Positions 56,827 to 64,000 of a stretch of 64,000 bases of DNA are shown here, piece after piece. The DNA comes from Bradyrhizobium sp. RD5-C2. GTDB taxonomy: Bacteria; Pseudomonadota; Alphaproteobacteria; Rhizobiales; Xanthobacteraceae. Made by a program: the position numbers and the translations under genes. Below the pieces are notes generated by a model. That model saw only the letters and a list, made by a program, of their open reading frames with translations. It was not told the DNA's origin and did no database searches. The DNA lies in assembly GCF_019972155.1 (NCBI RefSeq), contig NZ_BOVL01000010.1, positions 29,172 through 93,171 on the forward strand. Direction: 5' to 3'. How positions within the stretch are numbered: the stretch's first letter is position 1; each line of letters begins with the position of its first letter.

Positions 56827-57652
56827 CACGCACAGTGGGATGCCCCGGCGTGCCGCCATCTGGCTTGCGCGCGGCTTTTTGGCCGCGGTCGCATGCTCGT
56901 CGGTCGCCTGGGGTGCGACCACCTTGCCGGTGTTTATCGACCAGACCCGGCTCGATGGCGCAAGGGACCTGATCCTGCGCAACGTGCCGGTCAGCGACGC
57001 GGAACTCGGCGACCTTGGTCCGCTGCTGTCGCGCGCTGCGACGCGACCGGATTGCATGCCGGCCATCGATCGCGACACGGCGGTGATCCGGCTGCGGCTC
57101 GCCGAGAACGCACTCGCATCCGGCAACCTCGTGGACACGCGGTTGGGCGAGCTCGACGCGGCTGTCCGCAAGTCGCTCGGCTGCGCGCCGGCCGATCCTT
57201 ATCTCTGGGTCGTGCTGTTCTGGCTCCGCAACATCAGGCAGGGTTTCAGTGATGCAAATTTCGACCTGCTGCGGATGTCCTACCGCCTCGGGCCCAATGA
57301 AGGCTGGATCGTCGTCAAGCGCAGCGCCTTGGCGCTCGCGATACTCGATGCCTTGCCGCCCGACCTTTCGGACGCGGTCGTGGCCGAGTTCGCACGCCTC
57401 GTGAAGACCGAATTGTACACCGAGGCGATCGATCTCCTGAGGGGGCCCGGCTGGGTGCACCGGGACAGGCCACTGGCCGGCCTCGCAGCTGTCCCGCAAC
57501 GCAACGTCGACATCCTGACCCGCAGCATGGCCGACATCGGATACGATCTCGACCACCGTTCGCCGACGGCGCGACGCAATCCGGAGCAAAAAACGAACGA
57601 CCGCCTCGACGAGCCTGCCCGAATGCCGCCCGCAGCGATGGCTCGACCATGA
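56810..57652 (+). CDS. Membrane-anchored helical protein of the polysaccharide operon
   Basis: About 280 residues with an N-terminal membrane helix (AAIWLARGFLAAVACSSVAW), then a periplasmic helical part including LRLAENALASGNLVDTRLGE and LLRMSYRLGPNEGWIVVKRS. The latter segment resembles the protein at 49240, suggesting two paralogues. Its ATG overlaps the Wzc-like gene by 17 bp; alternatives are 56801 and 56840. The stop overlaps the methyltransferase start by 4 bp. Not recognised. Confidence 0.75.
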   Translation: MATPSDTHSGMPRRAAIWLARGFLAAVACSSVAWGATTLPVFIDQTRLDGARDLILRNVPVSDAELGDLGPLLSRAATRPDCMPAIDRDTAVIRLRLAENALASGNLVDTRLGELDAAVRKSLGCAPADPYLWVVLFWLRNIRQGFSDANFDLLRMSYRLGPNEGWIVVKRSALALAILDALPPDLSDAVVAEFARLVKTELYTEAIDLLRGPGWVHRDRPLAGLAAVPQRNVDILTRSMADIGYDLDHRSPTARRNPEQKTNDRLDEPARMPPAAMARP

Positions 57653-58407
57653 CGATGGAATTCAGCATCGGACAGCACAACGCGCATTATGAGGGCGTCT
57701 ATTCGGCGCAGGAGCGCGACTGGCGCCGGGTCTGCGCGGTCGATAAGGCCGATCATATCGCCGGCCTGCTCGGTGGGTCCGCCGCCGCTGTCGGCAATGT
57801 GCTCGAGGTCGGCTGCGGCACCGGCGCCGTGCTGGCGCGGCTGTCCGCGATCGGGATCGGCCGCGACTTCACCGGCATCGACGTCATCGATCCCGCAACC
57901 AACCTGGAGACCGACGGCGCCGCGTCAGCTCCGTTCCGCTGGTCGAGCTATGACGGGGCAACGATCCCGTTCGCTGACGGATCGTTCGATCTCGTTTATG
58001 CCAGCCACGTGCTCGAGCACGTGCCCGAACCGCGCGCGTTCCTGCGCGAGCTTGCGCGGGTGGCGCGGAATTTCATCTATCTCGAAGTGCCGTGCGAGCT
58101 GCATGCGCGAACCAATCGTCGGGCCCTGCAATCGACGCTCGACATCGGCCATATCAATTTCTACACGCCGGACACGTTCCGCCTCGTGCTAGAGACCGCG
58201 GGGCTCCATGTTGCCGGCTTCGGTACCTATGATCACAGCCTGCCGGTGCACGCCTTTCATTCATCGCGCCTGAAGGGCCTTGCCAAGAGCCTTGTGCGGA
58301 AGTCGCTGTTGTCGGTCAGCCCCGAACTCGCGACCCGGCTTGCGACCTATCATTGCGGGGCGCTCTGCCGGCGCGCCGAGGCGGCGCCGCCGCCGCGGGA
58401 CCGCTAA
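57649..58407 (+). CDS. Class I SAM-dependent methyltransferase
   Basis: A 252-residue methyltransferase. Motif I is VLEVGCGTGAVLARLSAIGI near residue 50; the later FADGSFDLVYASHVLEHVPEPRAFLRELARVA segment is the usual methyltransf_11 signature. It may methylate a sugar residue or a lipid-linked precursor. The start overlaps the preceding gene by 4 bp (ATGA) and the stop is 3 bp before the GT4 gene. It is one of four methyltransferases in the locus. Confidence 0.92.
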   Translation: MTMEFSIGQHNAHYEGVYSAQERDWRRVCAVDKADHIAGLLGGSAAAVGNVLEVGCGTGAVLARLSAIGIGRDFTGIDVIDPATNLETDGAASAPFRWSSYDGATIPFADGSFDLVYASHVLEHVPEPRAFLRELARVARNFIYLEVPCELHARTNRRALQSTLDIGHINFYTPDTFRLVLETAGLHVAGFGTYDHSLPVHAFHSSRLKGLAKSLVRKSLLSVSPELATRLATYHCGALCRRAEAAPPPRDR

Positions 58408-58410
58408 GCC

Positions 58411-59526
58411 ATGGCGCCGCGCGTGGTCGTCTTCAACAACATGATCACACCCTACACCAACCGGCTCTACAACGAGCTGGTTGACCGTGGGCTGGATCTC
58501 GCCGTGCTGTCCTGTACCGCGCAGGAGGCCGATCGCTCCTGGGCGGGATCGTTCACGCCGCGCTATACGACGCGCACGGTGCCTGGTGTCTCGATCCCGC
58601 TGTCACGGTCGCGCTACACCCATCTCAATATCGGGATCGGGCGCGCCCTGAACGCGCTGGCGCCCGACCTGCTGTTCGTCAACGGCCTCTATCCCTCGAT
58701 GCTGGCCGGCGCGGCATGGGCGCGTGCCAACGGCAGGGTGCTTGCGCTGACGATCGACGGCTGGCACGAGACGATGCCCAACACGGCCTATCATCGCATG
58801 GCGCGGCCATGGCTGCTGCGCCAGTGCGGCGCGGTCGTGTGCTGCAGCGACAAGGGCAGGGCGTATTTCCGCGGCGAGGGTGTTGGCGACAACGATCTGT
58901 TCGTGGTGCCGCTGGTGCCGGCATGGGATCCGCCGGACACCGTCCCTGACTTCCACGACCGTCCATTTCACCTGCTGTGGTGCGCCCGCATCAACGACGA
59001 TGCCAAGAACGCGATCTTCTTTGAGAACGTCGCCATCGCGCTCGGCCGGGTCTTGCCCGGCCTAAAGGTTCGCGTGGTCGGGTCCGGCGTTGCCGAGCAG
59101 AGCATGCTGGCGCGGCTCGGCGGCGCCGGCATCGATGTCAGCCACGACAGCTACGTGCCGTGGCAGGCGATATCGGAGGTCTACCTGCAATCGCGGCTGT
59201 TGCTGCTGCCCTCGTTGCTGGAACCATGGGGTCTGGTGTGCAATGAGGCCTTGCAATGCGGGGTTCCCTGCCTGGTGTCGCCCCATGTCGGGGCTGGCGG
59301 CGAGTTGGTGCGCGACGACCATAACGGCCATGTTTGCGCGCTCGATCAGCAGGCCTGGGTCGACGCGGCGCGCGGCTTGCTCGAGCATCCCGCGCGCTGG
59401 GAGGCGATGTCGCAGCAGGCCCGGCAGAGCGTGCGACGAGATGCGCTTGCCGACGCCGCGGCGCGCTTCACAGCCGCAGTCGATCATCTCTTGAGGGCGC
59501 CGGCCCGGCAGGAGGCCGTGCAATGA
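58411..59526 (+). CDS. GT4 family glycosyltransferase
   Basis: A 371-residue GT-B fold enzyme. The N-terminal half begins VVVFNNMITPYTNRLYNELVD, and the C-terminal nucleotide-sugar domain has FHLLWCARINDDAKNAIFFE near 190, the VGSGVAEQSMLARLG region, and LLLPSLLEPWGLVCNEALQC with the conserved E-x7-E near residue 270-278, then PCLVSPHVGAGGELVR. It adds a sugar to the growing lipid-linked unit at the cytoplasmic face. It is flanked by the methyltransferase (3-bp gap) and the next gene (4-bp overlap). Confidence 0.92.
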   Translation: MAPRVVVFNNMITPYTNRLYNELVDRGLDLAVLSCTAQEADRSWAGSFTPRYTTRTVPGVSIPLSRSRYTHLNIGIGRALNALAPDLLFVNGLYPSMLAGAAWARANGRVLALTIDGWHETMPNTAYHRMARPWLLRQCGAVVCCSDKGRAYFRGEGVGDNDLFVVPLVPAWDPPDTVPDFHDRPFHLLWCARINDDAKNAIFFENVAIALGRVLPGLKVRVVGSGVAEQSMLARLGGAGIDVSHDSYVPWQAISEVYLQSRLLLLPSLLEPWGLVCNEALQCGVPCLVSPHVGAGGELVRDDHNGHVCALDQQAWVDAARGLLEHPARWEAMSQQARQSVRRDALADAAARFTAAVDHLLRAPARQEAVQ

Positions 59527-60815
59527 TCGGCAAATGGTGGTTTCGAACCGAGGTCTTTCTGCACGCCTATCTGGTGATGGTGCTCGGCTGTATCTACTTC
59601 CTGTTCAATTTCATCGAGGGCATCTCGTTCGCGGAACGGGCCGGGGAGTCCACGCTGTTCCGCGGCGCGTGGCTCCTGCTTTATATCGTGCTGATGCTGC
59701 ACATTGCGGTCGATCGGAGCCGCTTCGGCGTGCTGATACTGCAATCACATCTCTACCTGACGTTCATTGCCTTCGCGCTGCTGTCGCTGGTGCTGAGCGC
59801 CGACCCAGCGGGCGTGTCGGTCAAGTTCGCGATGTATCTCCTGACCACGATGTTCTCGGCCTGGGTCGTGATCAGCTGCCCCGTCGATCGGCTCGTCGAC
59901 ACCCTGTTCCGGATCGGGGTCGTGGTGCTGATCGTTCACGTGCTGTTGTTTCCGGTGATCGGCTCGCAATGGGCCTACGACCCGCTGCATCGGCCGACCG
60001 TGCTCGGGACTCAGGCCTATGCCGGCGTGTTCGGCCACAAGAATCTCGCGGGCGCCTTTTTCGGTCTCATGGTGCTGATCTGTTTCGTGCGCATGCTCGC
60101 GGGGCCGCGGCGGCAATTCGGCTGGTCGCTGTTGCTGATGGGGTGTCATCTTTTTGCACTCGCCGCGGCCGGCGCCGCTGGACCGCTGATCAGCATGCTG
60201 ACGGCCCTCGCCGTGACCTTCGGGCTGCTGCTGGTGGTGCTCGGGCACAGGGGAGCTGCCTCGATCTACTGGCTCGGCCTCGCCTTTGTTGCGCTGATCG
60301 CATTCGCCGTGCCGAGTGACGAGTTGTACGGGATGGTCGGCCGCAGCGGAAATCTGACCGGCCGCTCGTTCCTCTGGGCGGTCTGGCCGCACTTCTTCTG
60401 GCAACACCCCTGGCTGGGTTACGGCTTCTCCGGGTTCTTCAACGAACTGCCGAACTCGCCTGTGAACGAGCTGACGAGCATGGCGCCATGGAACACCGAG
60501 TTCGGCTCGTTCGAAAATTCCTATCTCGATGCCTTCCTCCAGTTCGGCCTGCTCGGCGGCGCGTTCTATATGCTGCTGCTGGCGCGCGCGTTGTGGAACA
60601 CGATTGTCTTCACGTTCGAGCGGCGCGGAATGTACTGGCTGGCACCGTTCGCGATGCTGCTGTTCGTCGTGATCGCGTCAGCAAACGATTCGAGCCAGCT
60701 GCTGCATAATTATTTCGGCTGCGTGCTGGTGTTCTGGTGCTATTTCGGCCCTGAAGCCAAGCTGCAAATGGCGCTGCGACGGGCGTTTACCAGACTGCGT
60801 GTGAGTGAGGCGTGA
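59523..60815 (+). CDS. Second O-antigen ligase/polymerase-like membrane protein
   Basis: A 430-residue polytopic protein with about 11 hydrophobic segments. The ATG at 59523 overlaps the GT4 stop by 4 bp. Wzy_C-like features: AYAGVFGHKNLAGAFFGLMV near 170, FWQHPWLGYGFSGFFNELPN near 295, and EFGSFENSYLDAFLQFGLLGG near 320. It is a second Wzy/WaaL-type enzyme in this locus, so one may polymerise and the other ligate, or they serve different polymers. Overlaps the flippase start by 4 bp. Confidence 0.87.
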   Translation: MIGKWWFRTEVFLHAYLVMVLGCIYFLFNFIEGISFAERAGESTLFRGAWLLLYIVLMLHIAVDRSRFGVLILQSHLYLTFIAFALLSLVLSADPAGVSVKFAMYLLTTMFSAWVVISCPVDRLVDTLFRIGVVVLIVHVLLFPVIGSQWAYDPLHRPTVLGTQAYAGVFGHKNLAGAFFGLMVLICFVRMLAGPRRQFGWSLLLMGCHLFALAAAGAAGPLISMLTALAVTFGLLLVVLGHRGAASIYWLGLAFVALIAFAVPSDELYGMVGRSGNLTGRSFLWAVWPHFFWQHPWLGYGFSGFFNELPNSPVNELTSMAPWNTEFGSFENSYLDAFLQFGLLGGAFYMLLLARALWNTIVFTFERRGMYWLAPFAMLLFVVIASANDSSQLLHNYFGCVLVFWCYFGPEAKLQMALRRAFTRLRVSEA

Positions 60816-62131
60816 GTGTGTTGACCGACAGGTTGGATCGCGTGGCGGCCCATACCAGGGTCACTGGTGCCGTGAGCGGAGCACTCCGCCAGCTGCGGCG
60901 CGCCGGGGGCAATGTCGCGCTCGGCCTGATCGATCAGGCGGCGCTCAGCGGCTCGGCTTTCGTGCTGACGGTGGTGCTGGCAAATGTGCTCGATATCAGT
61001 TCGTTCGGCCGGTTCAGCGTCGCCTGGTCGTTCTCGATCCTGATCGAGGCGGTGTTTCTGCGTGGCCTGTTCGATGACGGCCTGCCGGCGACTGCGCATC
61101 GCATCCCGAAATCGCTGTGGCCGCAGCTGCGGCTCGGCCTCTATCTGTCGTCGTTGCTCGTCTCGGCTGTGCTTGGGCTGCTGCTGGTGATTGCGGGCCT
61201 CGTGATCGCAGCAGTCGGCGGCACCGCGGGCGGGCTCGTGATCGCAACCGGGCTCGCGATCCCTGCGGTTCGGCTGCAAAGCATGTTCCGCCGCATCTGC
61301 TATCTCGATGGGCGGCTGCCGCGCGCGGTGGCGTCGTCGCTGACCTATTGCGTGGCGCTCGTCGTCTCGGCCGGGCTGATGATCGCGCTCAAACTGACCG
61401 GCGCTGCGGCTGCGATGGCGTGCATCGCGATCTCGGCGGCGCTTGCCGGCAGCCTGCTGCTCGCTCACACCAGCGAACTGGCCTGGCCGCGGACGAGGAT
61501 CTTCCGCGGCTCGCTGCGACGGCTGTTTCGGAACGGCCGCTGGTTCGTCGCGACCTCGCTCACCTACTGGATCGGCAGCATCGGGCTGATCCCGGTTTGC
61601 GGTGTCCTGATCGGGCTGGACGCGAGCGCGTCGCTGCGGATCCTGCTCCTGGTGTTCGCACCGCTCAGCCAGTTCTGCGCGACGATGTTCTCGGTCCGCC
61701 TGCCGGAAATTGCAGCCGAGCTGCGTGCCGGCCGGCGCAGCGCGGTCGCCGCTGCTGCGCGCGAAAATGCCGTGCTGCTCGGTTCGATCGCGGCCGCCTA
61801 TGGTGCGGTGGCCGTGCTGCTCGGACAGCGCATGCTCGCCCTCGTCATCCACGGCCAGAGTTACGAGATCGGCACCGGCAGCCTCGCCTTGATGGGGGCT
61901 GCGATGGCGCTCGACGCGGTGTGGCTCGGCCTCGCGCTGCCGTTGTTTGCGACCGGCAGGCCGCAGCGGTTCATGCTGAGCCGGATCGCCGGCCTCGTCG
62001 CGCTGTGCTGCGTTTTGCCGCTGGCGGCTGAGGCCTGGCAGGTGACGGGCGCGGTTGCGGCGATGGTGGCCTCCAGCGCGGCGTCGGTGATCGTGGTCGT
62101 GCTGACCAATTCGGTGCGGGAGCGGACATGA
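60812..62131 (+). CDS. Wzx-like flippase/polysaccharide exporter
   Basis: A 439-residue protein with about 12 hydrophobic segments, starting with GTG that overlaps the preceding stop (GTGA). ALIDQAALSGSAFVLTVVLA-type N-terminus, then LDISSFGRFSVAWSFSILIEA, resembles PST/MATE-like O-antigen flippases. It would transfer lipid-linked repeat units across the inner membrane for polymerisation. The stop overlaps the next methyltransferase gene by 4 bp. Confidence 0.86.
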   Translation: MSVLTDRLDRVAAHTRVTGAVSGALRQLRRAGGNVALGLIDQAALSGSAFVLTVVLANVLDISSFGRFSVAWSFSILIEAVFLRGLFDDGLPATAHRIPKSLWPQLRLGLYLSSLLVSAVLGLLLVIAGLVIAAVGGTAGGLVIATGLAIPAVRLQSMFRRICYLDGRLPRAVASSLTYCVALVVSAGLMIALKLTGAAAAMACIAISAALAGSLLLAHTSELAWPRTRIFRGSLRRLFRNGRWFVATSLTYWIGSIGLIPVCGVLIGLDASASLRILLLVFAPLSQFCATMFSVRLPEIAAELRAGRRSAVAAAARENAVLLGSIAAAYGAVAVLLGQRMLALVIHGQSYEIGTGSLALMGAAMALDAVWLGLALPLFATGRPQRFMLSRIAGLVALCCVLPLAAEAWQVTGAVAAMVASSAASVIVVVLTNSVRERT

Positions 62132-62757
62132 CCGACGACGACGCATCCGGCCGCTCGCTCTCCAAACTGCATATCGGCGCCTTCAATTGCGGCATCGCGG
62201 GCTGGATCAACACCGACATCACGATGCATCTGTGGATCGCGCGGGTGCCGTCCGCGGCGAAAGCGTTGCATCTCGCCGGCCTGCTCAGCGACGCCCGCTA
62301 TGCCGAGCATCGCCAGGGCAAGTTTGCCGGGCTCCGCTACATGGACCTGACCAAGCCGCTGCCGTTCGCCGACGGCAGCCTCTCGGCGGTGTTCAGCGCG
62401 CATGTCTTCGAGCATCTGTTTCCCGACGAGGTCGAGCGGCTGGCGCGTGAGATCGCGCGGGTGCTGGCGCCGGGCGGGGTGTGCCGCATCGTCGTCCCCG
62501 ACATGGAAAGGATCGTCGCGCTGTACGATCCGGCCGCGCCGCAGGCCTTCCTCAAGAGCGTGTTCGAGATCGAGCGCCGCAGGGATGCCGCCTTTGCGCA
62601 TCACTGGGGTTTTACGCGCGCCTCCCTTGCGGCGCTGTTCCGCGAGGCGGGCTGTTCCGAGACCCACACCCGGGCCTATCGAGAGGGGGTCTGCCCCGAC
62701 ATCGACCGGCTCGACAACCGGCCGGACGAGTCGATCTTCTTCGAGGCGATCAAGTGA
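62128..62757 (+). CDS. Class I SAM-dependent methyltransferase (small)
   Basis: A 209-residue methyltransferase. The glycine-rich motif I is degenerate: LHIGAFNCGIAGWINTDI near residue 14. The methyltransf_11 part is clear: LPFADGSLSAVFSAHVFEHL near 75 and LAREIARVLAPGGVCRIVVP. The C-terminus has FREAGCSETHTRAY. Its start overlaps the flippase by 4 bp. The sugar substrate is unknown. Confidence 0.88.
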   Translation: MTDDDASGRSLSKLHIGAFNCGIAGWINTDITMHLWIARVPSAAKALHLAGLLSDARYAEHRQGKFAGLRYMDLTKPLPFADGSLSAVFSAHVFEHLFPDEVERLAREIARVLAPGGVCRIVVPDMERIVALYDPAAPQAFLKSVFEIERRRDAAFAHHWGFTRASLAALFREAGCSETHTRAYREGVCPDIDRLDNRPDESIFFEAIK

Positions 62758-62842
62758 GCGGGATCGGCAAATCGATGCACCGCTGCGTGAAGGATTGCGT
62801 GTGCCGTGCTAGACCGACGCGACCGATAGCAGGAGATTGACA

Positions 62843-63514
62843 TTGCTGGGCGCGATCCAAGCCCGATTTTCCGGTGCAGCGCGCAAGCGGCGCGGCGAGT
62901 TCCTCGTCCGCACCGTGAACCTGCCGCTCGACGCAAAGATCCTCGATCTCGGCGGTGGCACCGGCCGGCACATTCGCGCGATCCTGCCGCGCCATACCGA
63001 CATCACGGTTTGCGATATATCGGCCGACGATTTGCAGGCCGCGCGCGAGCGCTTCGGGTTCAAGACGGTGCTGCTGCAGGAGACCGAGCGCTTGCCGTTC
63101 GTGGATCAGGCGTTCGATTTCTGCTTCTGCTCGTCGGTGATCGAGCATGTCACCGGGCCGAAGCAGGATGTCGTGACGATCGAGAGTGACACGGCATTCC
63201 ACGATATCGCGCGCGTGCACCAGAACCGCTTTGCGGGTGAGATCTCGCGGGTCGCGAAGTCGTTCTACGTGCAGACGCCGTACCGGTACTTTCCGATCGA
63301 GAGCCATACCTGGCTGCCCGGATTCATCGTCCTGTTGCCGAGGCGACTGCAGATATCGCTGATCGAAGGGTTCAACCGTTTCTGGTTCAAGCGGACCGCG
63401 CCCGACTGGCACCTGTTCGACTGGGACGAGATGACGGAGACATTCCCGGACGCGAAGATCTATCGTGAGCGATATCTCGGCGTGACCAAGTCGCTGATGG
63501 CGATCAAGGCGTGA
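62843..63514 (+). CDS. Class I SAM-dependent methyltransferase
   Basis: A 223-residue methyltransferase. Motif I is ILDLGGGTGRHIRAILPRH near residue 32, and LPFVDQAFDFCFCSSVIEHV follows near 85. I chose the TTG at 62843 because AGGAG at 62831-62835 gives a 7-bp spacing, whereas the TTG at 62837 is too close. It is separated from the preceding gene by about 85 bp. Probable polysaccharide-modifying role, by context. Confidence 0.85.
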   Translation: MLGAIQARFSGAARKRRGEFLVRTVNLPLDAKILDLGGGTGRHIRAILPRHTDITVCDISADDLQAARERFGFKTVLLQETERLPFVDQAFDFCFCSSVIEHVTGPKQDVVTIESDTAFHDIARVHQNRFAGEISRVAKSFYVQTPYRYFPIESHTWLPGFIVLLPRRLQISLIEGFNRFWFKRTAPDWHLFDWDEMTETFPDAKIYRERYLGVTKSLMAIKA

Positions 63515-63535
63515 AGCAGGGAACTCCCCGCCGCA

Positions 63536-63982
63536 TCAATTGTCGCGGCGGGCGAGAATATTGATTAGCGTGCCGACCGCGGGCCGGCGATCGAGCGCCG
63601 GCGGGAGCGGGGAGCCGGCAAAGCTGGCGCCGAGCATCGTGAGAGCATGTTGCCGCAGCAGGTTCTGCATCAGGGCCGGCGTGGTGTCGAATTTGGAGAA
63701 AGCGAGGTAGCGGAACAGCGGCCGCGCCGACACGCGCGACGAAGCCGCATGCGCGAGCTTGTAGCCCTGGCGCAGCAGTGATCCGCGATTAGGGATCGAG
63801 AGCAGTAGCATCCCGCCGGGCCTGAGCACGCGATGGATCTGGGCGAGGCACTGCGCCACGTCGGGGACATATTCCAGCACGCTCGCGCAGAGCACTCCGT
63901 CGAAGGATCGATCCGCAAACGGCAGGCTTGCGATGGTCGGAATCTGCCGGAATGTGAGCCGTTCGGCCGGCGTGCCGTCGGC
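63536..63982 (-). CDS. Class I SAM-dependent methyltransferase, C-terminal part (runs off the window)
   Basis: The visible C-terminal 148 or so codons read LPFADRSFDGVLCASVLEYV, then LAQIHRVLRPGGMLLLSIPN, typical of methyltransf_11 after motif I. The N-terminal half with the SAM-binding glycine motif is missing because the window ends in poly-G. It is transcribed opposite to the preceding methyltransferase and converges on it. Partial gene. Confidence 0.82.
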   Translation of the reverse strand, partial: ADGTPAERLTFRQIPTIASLPFADRSFDGVLCASVLEYVPDVAQCLAQIHRVLRPGGMLLLSIPNRGSLLRQGYKLAHAASSRVSARPLFRYLAFSKFDTTPALMQNLLRQHALTMLGASFAGSPLPPALDRRPAVGTLINILARRDN

Positions 63983-64000
63983 GGGGGGGGGGGGGGGGGG
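63983..64000. other. Run of 18 G at the window end
   Basis: A homopolymer of 18 G directly ends the sequence inside a coding frame. It is best read as a sequencing or assembly artefact rather than biology, so the last bases should not be used for annotation. Confidence 0.75.

Overview
The window looks like chromosomal DNA of a GC-rich alphaproteobacterium of the Bradyrhizobium/Rhodopseudomonas type. The indications are the high GC, a MucR/Ros regulator, a Flp pilin, DUF2336 and DUF5330 proteins, a DivJ/PleC-like kinase, CtrA-type TTAA-N7-TTAA boxes, a Ku protein, paired LivH/LivM amino-acid transport genes and an ExoP/Wzc exopolysaccharide locus. The genus is inferred from gene content, not from a database match. 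No rRNA, tRNA, CRISPR array, prophage or intact insertion sequence was found.

Layout. 1-6 kb: a minus-strand methylmalonyl-CoA mutase locus (large subunit cut by the window edge, a GFA-family protein, small subunit), the folate operon folP-folB-folK, and two small DUF proteins. 6-14.5 kb: a HerA-like ATPase, an M20 peptidase with a good terminator, a class II aldolase-like protein, a GT39-like membrane transferase, a proline-rich membrane protein, MucR and SufE. 14.6-22.5 kb: envelope and cell-cycle flavoured genes (DUF5330, a PAS histidine kinase overlapping a peptidoglycan-binding protein, an ankyrin protein, DUF1491, DUF2336, a small protein and a lipoprotein), with CtrA-like boxes in two divergent promoter regions. 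22.4-30.3 kb: a LysR regulator divergent from an MBL hydrolase, a DUF1254/DUF1214 pair behind a class A penicillin-binding protein, a YcgN-like protein and a DHA2 efflux pump. 30.3-36.7 kb: a palindromic repeat cluster and a branched-chain amino-acid-type ABC operon with two paralogous binding proteins and a fused double ATPase. 36.7-41.3 kb: an NDH-2-like oxidoreductase, a TPP-dependent enzyme, a Flp pilin and Ku.

41.3-47.7 kb is a looser, lower-GC accessory stretch with small hypothetical genes, a UDP-glucuronate epimerase-like gene, and three small proteins sharing a coiled-coil segment, one of which is an orphan IS3 OrfA-like helix-turn-helix protein. From 47.7 kb to the end is a surface-polysaccharide locus: a sugar-phosphate transferase to start the lipid-linked repeat, an ExoP/Wzc co-polymerase kinase, two O-antigen ligase/Wzy-like proteins plus a third related membrane protein, a Wzx-like flippase, a GT4 glycosyltransferase, four methyltransferases and an ApaH-like phosphatase. 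The plus-strand genes from Wzc onward are translationally coupled by many 4-bp start/stop overlaps, which argues for one transcript. The window ends in a run of 18 G, probably a sequencing or assembly artefact.

Most interesting points: the pair of perfect CtrA boxes at 21.3-21.4 kb, the coiled-coil family next to the polysaccharide locus, the Shine-Dalgarno-masking hairpin before the NDH-2-like gene, the ABC operon with a fused ATPase whose first signature motif is degenerate, and shared-looking palindromes before two polysaccharide genes.
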